From assembly GCA_031260455.1 (NCBI GenBank), contig JAIRJW010000035.1:1-38494 (forward strand): 38,494 nucleotides of DNA. The letters run 5' to 3'. Source of the DNA: Fluviicola sp. Lineage in GTDB: Bacteria; Bacteroidota; Bacteroidia; Flavobacteriales_D; Crocinitomicaceae. Positions 34,008 to 38,494 of this stretch are shown piece by piece. Position numbers and translations under genes: made by a program. The notes under the pieces are model-generated. The model saw only the letters and a program-made list of their open reading frames with translations. It made no database searches and was not told the origin of the DNA. Every line of letters begins with the position of its first letter. Position 1 is the first letter of the stretch.

Positions 34008-34958
34008 ATGAAAGTTATCGATCATTTAAACACAGCGAAAGACACGCTATTTTCCTTCGAAATCCTGCCTCCGCTAAAAGGAGTGAATATTCAATCTATT
34101 TATGACGGAATTGATCCCCTGATGGAATTCAAACCGAAATATATCAATGTTACTTATCACCGCGAAGAATTTATCTACAAAGAACGCGAAAAAGGACTGC
34201 TTGAAAAGATTGCGATCCGCAAAAGACCCGGAACAGTTGGGATTTGTGCAGCAATCATGAATAAATACCACGTAGATGCAGTTCCGCATTTAATCTGCGG
34301 CGGATTCTCACGGGAAGAAACGGAAAACGCGCTCATTGACCTGCAGTTTTTGGGAATAGATAATGTACTTGCTCTGAGAGGAGATTCAATTAAAACGGAA
34401 TCTACATTCAAGCCGGATCCGGAAGGACATCAATATGCAGTAGAACTGATTAACCAGATCACCGATATGAACCAGGGGCGCTACCTGGTGGAAGACATTG
34501 AACTAGCTCCGACGGATTTCTGTATTGGTGTGGCGGGTTATCCTGAAAAACATTTTGAAGCGATGAACCTGAGCACGGATCTGAATTATCTGAAAGCAAA
34601 AGTAGATGCCGGAGCCGAATACATTGTGACGCAGATGTTTTTTGACAATCAGAAGTATTTTGATTTTGTGAATGCCTGCAGGGAAATCGGAGTTACCGTT
34701 CCGATTATTCCGGGAATCAAGCCGATTACAACATTGAATCACATTTCCTTTCTGCCGAAGGCATTTCACATTGATCTTCCGGAAGATTTGAGTAAGGATC
34801 TGCTGAAATGTAAAACCAATAAAGATGTATTTGAAGTTGGAGTAGCATGGGGAATTCACCAGTCACAGGAGTTGAAAAAAGCGAAAGTACCTGGAATTCA
34901 CTATTACACTATGTCCACTTCTGAAAGTGTAAAAACCATCGCTGAAAAAATATTCTAA
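34008..34958 (+). CDS. metF: Methylenetetrahydrofolate reductase
   Basis: 316-residue FAD-dependent enzyme reducing 5,10-methylenetetrahydrofolate to 5-methyltetrahydrofolate, the methyl donor for methionine synthesis. Diagnostic segments: TLFSFEILPPLKG at the N-terminus (active-site Glu), YINVTYHREEF, PHLICGGFSREETENALIDLQFLGIDNVLALRGD and TQMFFDNQKYFDFV, then PIIPGIKPI. Length is normal for bacterial MetF. No SAM-sensing riboswitch is evident upstream. The next gene begins three bases after the stop and is probably co-transcribed. No other methionine genes are in the window. Confidence 0.96.
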   Translation: MKVIDHLNTAKDTLFSFEILPPLKGVNIQSIYDGIDPLMEFKPKYINVTYHREEFIYKEREKGLLEKIAIRKRPGTVGICAAIMNKYHVDAVPHLICGGFSREETENALIDLQFLGIDNVLALRGDSIKTESTFKPDPEGHQYAVELINQITDMNQGRYLVEDIELAPTDFCIGVAGYPEKHFEAMNLSTDLNYLKAKVDAGAEYIVTQMFFDNQKYFDFVNACREIGVTVPIIPGIKPITTLNHISFLPKAFHIDLPEDLSKDLLKCKTNKDVFEVGVAWGIHQSQELKKAKVPGIHYYTMSTSESVKTIAEKIF

Positions 34959-34961
34959 ACT

Positions 34962-35507
34962 ATGAAAAAGTCACTGTTAAGCTTCTTGTTTTTAATGCTT
35001 TGCTTGTTTGGATTCGGACAAGCGAAATTTCCTCCTCTAAAACTGAGAAACACACTAATTGTTAGTCACCTGGATAAACAGGCAGATCAGTTCTCACTGG
35101 AAATTGCTATTTCCGATGTGCTTTCAGGGGTAAAAATAAAAAACATGGTTTCTTTGAATGTATTGAAAGCAGGAAGCGATCCGCAAGTTCTGATGACGGA
35201 TTCAATAGCACAGTTGCTTGCTGCTAAAGGGATCAACACTATGATGTTGGTTTCTGTTCGTGGGTTCGACAACCGCTTCAAGCCTTCTTCCGGAAATATG
35301 ACTCTGGCAGAAGACCTGGCTGCGGATAACCTCTTCCCAATTTATAAAGAAGATATTGTTTCAGTGACTTTCGAATTTCATTTCTATCGGGAAGGAAAGC
35401 TGGTTTACACTGATCTTCTGAAGATTGGCGGAATTAACTCCAGAGACAAAGTGTTGCGGAAATTGAGAAAAAAACTTGTGAAAAAGGTACTGAAGGATTG
35501 GGTTTAG
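34962..35507 (+). CDS. Small secreted protein of unknown function
   Basis: 181 residues with a signal peptide (MKKSLLSFLFLMLCLFGFGQA). The mature part is mixed alpha/beta, with a putative core DSIAQLLAAKGINTMMLVSVRGFDNRF, and a strongly basic C-terminus (KVLRKLRKKLVKKVLKDWV). The family is not recognised. It starts three bases after metF and likely shares its transcript. No lipobox, so periplasmic or secreted. Confidence 0.7.
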   Translation: MKKSLLSFLFLMLCLFGFGQAKFPPLKLRNTLIVSHLDKQADQFSLEIAISDVLSGVKIKNMVSLNVLKAGSDPQVLMTDSIAQLLAAKGINTMMLVSVRGFDNRFKPSSGNMTLAEDLAADNLFPIYKEDIVSVTFEFHFYREGKLVYTDLLKIGGINSRDKVLRKLRKKLVKKVLKDWV

Positions 35508-35511
35508 CGGA

Positions 35512-35540
35512 ATGAAAAATTGAAAAAATTGATTTTTCGT
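35512..35540. terminator. Bidirectional terminator between convergent genes
   Basis: ATGAAAAAT (35512-35520) pairs with ATTTTTCGT (35532-35540), one T-G wobble, with an 11-base loop. A/T runs on both sides make it usable for the metF transcript and for the converging 35543-36115 gene. Confidence 0.5.
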
Positions 35541-35542
35541 AA

Positions 35543-36115
35543 TTATTTTAACTGCATATTCATTTTATCTTTAGCCAGTTTTGCCAATTCTGCTATTGCT
35601 GCATTATCAGATTTGTGGATCAGATAATACTCAAAATCTGCCAGGGCATTCGAATAGTTTTTCAACTTAAAATAGCTTAACCCACGTTTTTCATATAATT
35701 CAATATCATATTTGGAATATGGGGCAGCAAGTGAAAATAAGCGAATTGCTTCTTCGTATTGCTGTTTTTCGAAAGCCTGTAAGGCATCGGATTTTAATTG
35801 TAGGAATTCTGTTTGGCGTGCTTCTTTTCCGATTTTGATTTTTAGGTATTGATCTATCTCTTTCAATTGATTGGCACTAATTTCTTCTTTTCCGATCAAA
35901 ACGAGGTCATTATCTGTTTCATTTAGTTTCGAACAAGTGCTTCTGACATCAAAAAGATGCAAATTTTCCATGGAAGGAGTATTGGTACTCGACCAGAAGC
36001 GCTGCACCAGGATTTGTTCCGGGGAATATGCCAAAAGTTGAAACAGGTAATAAAGAGAATCAACTCGGAAATAAAAATAACTTCCCAAAGGAAAATTCTC
36101 TGTTACTAATTTCAT
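35543..36115 (-). CDS. TPR-like protein of unknown function
   Basis: 190 residues. The C-terminal half carries two TPR-type repeats (ALQAFEKQQYEEAIRLFSLAAPYSKYDIELYEKRGLSYFKLKNYSNALADFEYYL). The N-terminal 100 residues are not recognised. No signal peptide. The frame is open to 36187, but the ATG at 36115 is preferred: the extension runs into the decayed barrel gene, and TATCTTTC, a near -7 element, lies just upstream. It follows the pseudogene at 36135-36748 in the same orientation. Confidence 0.65.
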   Translation of the reverse strand: MKLVTENFPLGSYFYFRVDSLYYLFQLLAYSPEQILVQRFWSSTNTPSMENLHLFDVRSTCSKLNETDNDLVLIGKEEISANQLKEIDQYLKIKIGKEARQTEFLQLKSDALQAFEKQQYEEAIRLFSLAAPYSKYDIELYEKRGLSYFKLKNYSNALADFEYYLIHKSDNAAIAELAKLAKDKMNMQLK

Positions 36116-36134
36116 GATGGAAAGATAACGGGTT

Positions 36135-36748
36135 TTAATCAGAAAAATGAAGTTTTTTGCCAAAACGTCCGCCCAAACTGAAACCAAAATAATACAAACG
36201 ATAATAATTTAACGAAGAGAAGTGGGAGTAACTTGTCTTTTTACAGGAGAATTCCACTCCGAAGGTGAATTTGCTGAAATTGAATTTGACCTCTCCGGAG
36301 AAGTAAGGATAGAGCTCCGTATCCGGATGGAAAATATCATCTAAAATTGCAGTCACACCAATGCACACAGGTTCAATCGAATTGGCCTTTGTGCCTCATG
36401 CTGAATGCTTTCCTAGCCCCAAACTGGGTAAAACACCGAAAAAACTTACGACATCAGCAATATAAATCCCTGTACGAAAATAAGATAATCTGAAAATAAC
36501 AGGTTTAACTCCTTTTCCGAAATAGAAATTACTCCCGATTCTGAAATCATTGGTTCCGCCCCAAAGATCAGCTCCTGTTTTCTTTCCGTTTTCCGCTCCT
36601 CTAGTCTATCCGATTGCCAGGAAGCCGTCAAAAAAGAACCTGTTTAATCCGCGTTCACCGATATAAGATTTGGTTTTTGGTAGTTCTTATCCCTGGCCAT
36701 AATTGTAAAGTAAAAAGAAAAAAGGCAAAAGAGAACTAGTTGTTTCAT
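36135..36748 (-). pseudogene. Decayed outer-membrane beta-barrel gene
   Basis: Reading the minus strand from the ATG at 36748 gives a signal-peptide-like start (MKQLVLFCLFSFYFTIM). Barrel-like pieces then appear in different frames: SYIGERGLNRFFFDGFLAIG ending in a stop, WGGTNDFRIGSNFYFGKGVK with PVIFRLSYFRTGIYIADVV in another frame, and IFHPDTELYPYFSGEVKFNF ending in YYFGFSLGGRFGKKLHFSD at 36135. Several stops and frameshifts separate these. The pieces are collinear and look like amphipathic strands of one porin-like protein of about 200 residues, so this is best read as a pseudogene. Confidence 0.7.
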
Positions 36749-36789
36749 ATTGATAATTATACAACCGAAAATACAAAAACACCGTCAAA

Positions 36790-38094
36790 TCAATTCATAA
36801 TACGATCCAAAGCATTAATAAACAACTGCGCCGCTTTTTCCAGCAATTCGTTTGTATGTGCCTGTGAGATAAAACCAACCTCATATCCGCTTGGCCCTAT
36901 ATAAATACCTTCTTCCAGCAAAGCGTGATGCAGGTTTTTGAAAGGGATCATGTCCGGATTGATTTCTTCTGCTGCACGGATGTGTTTGGAGTTGTCAAAG
37001 GAAATCCAGAAAATGGAACCGATAGTTACTAATTCGAAAGCATATCCTTTAGCCTGGGCGTGATTGTTAATAGTATCAGTAAACAATTTGGTTCTGCGTT
37101 CCTGGTCTTCGTAGAAACCGGGTTTACTCAATTCGGTCAGTTGTGCCAATCCTGCAGCCATTGCAACCGGGTTCCCGGATAAGGTTCCTGCCTGGTAAAC
37201 TGGTCCGTCGGGTGCCACACAGCTCATGATCTCTTTTTTCGCACCATAAGCTCCGACTGGCAAACCACCTCCGATGATTTTTCCATAAGTAACCAGATCC
37301 GGAGCAATGCCATATAATTCTGCTGCTCCTGAAAATGCCACGCGAAACCCGGAAATTACTTCATCGAAAAACAACAAAGCTCCATATTTTGTACAAGTTT
37401 CACGTAGTTCTTTTAAAAAATTTAACTTCTGGAGTAACAACCCGTTATTCGCAGGAATCGGCTCGATGATGACGCAGGCAATTTCTTCGCCGAATTGTTC
37501 AAAACAACTTTGCAGCGCCTCAGAATCATTCAGTGGCAAAACCAATGTTTCATTGGCAAAAGATTTCGGAACTCCTGCGCTGGAAGTATTTCCGAAAGTT
37601 ATCAAACCGGATCCTGCTTTTACCAGCAAGGAATCACTATGGCCATGGTAGCAACCTTCAAACTTCACGATTTTAGTACGGTTTGTATATCCTCTTGCCA
37701 AGCGGATTGCAGACATGACAGCTTCGGTTCCGGAACTTGTAAAACGGATTTTGTCAATGAACGGATTTTTAGAAAGGATCAACTCAGCCAATTCATTTTC
37801 CAGGCGTGTAGGAGCACCGAAGCTAGCACCATTTCCAAGTGCAGCAACGATTCTTTCATATACTTTCGGGTGATTGTGGCCCAGAATAAGTGGTCCCCAG
37901 CTCCCGCAGAAATCGATGAATTCATTGTCATCTTCGTCCCAAATAAATGCTCCGTTTCCTTTTTTGATGAATAACGGAGAACCCTCAACAGATTTGAATG
38001 CTCTTACCGGAGAGTTTACTCCGCCAGGAAAATAGTTTTTCGCTGTTTCATAAAGTGCTTCAGAAGTTGATCTCTTAAGTGTATTTACTGCCAT
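36790..38094 (-). CDS. hemL: Glutamate-1-semialdehyde 2,1-aminomutase
   Basis: 434-residue PLP enzyme converting glutamate-1-semialdehyde to 5-aminolevulinate, the second step of the C5 heme pathway. Signatures: YFPGGVNSPVRAFKSVEG near the start, RFTSSGTEAVMSAIRLARG (PLP phosphate site), FEGCYHGHSDSLLVKAGSG, LFFDEVISGFR and the PLP Lys in VTYGKIIGGGLPVGAYG. The frame opens at 38145 but the ATG at 38094 (MAVNTLKRSTSEAL) fits the family, and TATTTTTG lies 21 bases upstream on the minus strand. Supports use of the C5 route together with the HemJ-like protein elsewhere in the window. Confidence 0.96.
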   Translation of the reverse strand: MAVNTLKRSTSEALYETAKNYFPGGVNSPVRAFKSVEGSPLFIKKGNGAFIWDEDDNEFIDFCGSWGPLILGHNHPKVYERIVAALGNGASFGAPTRLENELAELILSKNPFIDKIRFTSSGTEAVMSAIRLARGYTNRTKIVKFEGCYHGHSDSLLVKAGSGLITFGNTSSAGVPKSFANETLVLPLNDSEALQSCFEQFGEEIACVIIEPIPANNGLLLQKLNFLKELRETCTKYGALLFFDEVISGFRVAFSGAAELYGIAPDLVTYGKIIGGGLPVGAYGAKKEIMSCVAPDGPVYQAGTLSGNPVAMAAGLAQLTELSKPGFYEDQERRTKLFTDTINNHAQAKGYAFELVTIGSIFWISFDNSKHIRAAEEINPDMIPFKNLHHALLEEGIYIGPSGYEVGFISQAHTNELLEKAAQLFINALDRIMN

Positions 38095-38115
38095 GGGTGC
38101 CGTTTTAATTTGATG

Positions 38116-38123
38116 CAAAAATA
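38116..38123 (-). promoter_or_regulatory. -7 element of hemL
   Basis: TATTTTTG on the minus strand fits TAnnTTTG; it lies 21 bases before the ATG at 38094 and inside the longer open frame, supporting the shorter protein. Confidence 0.5.
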
Positions 38124-38236
38124 CGAATTCGAATGGCGGAAGCAATGAAATTTTGTGGGAATTTCTGAGTTACGGAATTTGCAAAATGATTAAGTAGAAA
38201 AGCATCTCGTTTGGATTTTTATTTGTTTCAACTCGA

Positions 38237-38254
38237 AATCGCAATATTGCGATT
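38237..38254. promoter_or_regulatory. Perfect 18-bp palindrome with CGCAATATTGCG core
   Basis: AATCGCAATATTGCGATT; core at 38240-38251. The core has the same form (CG[CT]AATATT[AG]CG) as the two sites flanking the ArsR-type gene at 8.2-8.6 kb. Lies in the hemL-IS30 gap. Confidence 0.5.
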
Positions 38255-38377
38255 AGGAGCTATAACCCTTGAACTCTTAATGTTAGTAGATTGCCCAAAT
38301 GGAATTCATAAATTGCTGGAAGATCATCCGGATTTTTCTCTAAAATATGCTCTCCACTTGATATTCTTGAATTTGAA

Positions 38378-38393
38378 TTCGCAATATTGCGAA
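38378..38393. promoter_or_regulatory. Perfect 16-bp palindrome beside the IS30 end
   Basis: TTCGCAATATTGCGAA; core at 38380-38391, exactly 140 bp from the other copy. It lies 13 bases from the IS30 transposase stop codon, so it may adjoin the element end. Confidence 0.5.
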
Positions 38394-38406
38394 ACGTACA
38401 TTCAAC

Positions 38407-38494
38407 TTATAAATGCAACTTTTGGTTAAACATTTCTATTGGAGATCTAAAGTTATATCTTTTTCGTGGTCTGTGATTGATTTGATTTTCAACA
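38407..38494 (-). mobile_element. C-terminal end of an IS30-family transposase (partial)
   Basis: The minus strand encodes VENQINHRPRKRYNFRSPIE followed by MFNQKLHL and a TAA at 38407-38409. The NxRPRKR(Y/L)xFxSPxE motif is the conserved C-terminus of IS30-family DDE transposases. The rest of the gene lies beyond the right edge. The following sequence (GTTGCATTTATAAGTTGAA on the minus strand) resembles the terminal repeat of Bacteroidota IS30 elements, which overlaps the transposase end, so the element probably finishes around 38395-38400. Confidence 0.7.

Noticed and set aside
38211..38429. 72-codon plus-strand frame at the right edge
   Set aside because: It runs through both palindromes and into the end of the IS30 transposase gene on the other strand; no start signal supports it.
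1..38494. CRISPR array, tRNA, rRNA or a defence system
   Set aside because: No regularly spaced direct repeats, cloverleaf-like tRNA or rRNA signatures were seen by eye, and no recognisable restriction, toxin-antitoxin or other defence genes; a tRNAscan/Infernal run would settle small RNAs.

Overview
This window looks like the chromosome of a Bacteroidota bacterium, most likely Flavobacteriales and possibly Fluviicola/Crocinitomicaceae-like; the genus is inference. The evidence is three secreted proteins with type IX secretion (T9SS) C-terminal sorting domains, many -7 elements of the Bacteroidota form TAnnTTTG just upstream of start codons, lipoproteins with short lipoboxes, and a mostly single-copy housekeeping gene content.

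Layout. 79-3342: two tandem paralogous T9SS repeat proteins. 3457-5262: uvrC on the minus strand. 5377-8178: M48 lipoprotein protease, cyclase-family hydrolase, small lipoprotein and HemJ-like membrane protein. 8193-8621: an ArsR-type regulator bracketed by a perfect 22-bp inverted repeat. 8675-10924: enoyl-CoA hydratase and flippase. 11034-12230: HU-like/TM/SPOR envelope protein. 12299-15313: a three-gene MacAB/Lol-like ABC export system. 15319-15773: a degenerate palindromic repeat and a DoxX protein. 15996-20803: a large TPR protein translationally coupled to an outer-membrane barrel. 21114-21824: an FtsE-like ATPase without an adjacent FtsX. 21825-24276: an AT-rich island with an Ig-like surface protein and a probable 88-bp MITE. 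24277-28976: a lysyl-endopeptidase-like T9SS protease followed by two glycosyltransferases. 29068-33442: OmpR-type response regulator, dCMP-deaminase-like protein, S41 C-terminal processing protease and an unknown membrane protein. 33443-34007: a structured non-coding region with two hairpin/CTA-rich units. 34008-35507: metF and a small secreted protein. 35543-36115: a TPR-like protein. 36135-36748: a decayed beta-barrel pseudogene. 36790-38094: hemL. 38407-38494: the last codons of an IS30-family transposase running off the right edge.

Functionally this is mostly core genome: DNA repair, heme and folate metabolism, cell-envelope biogenesis and export. The accessory parts are surface/secreted proteins and small mobile-element traces. 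I see no CRISPR array, rRNA, tRNA, prophage or complete defence system. The most unusual structures are the ArsR gene with mirror-image operators (whose 12-bp palindromic core recurs twice beside the IS30 end), a terminator whose loop carries the -33 box of the next promoter, the tandem T9SS duplication, the MITE, and the twin hairpin units before metF.
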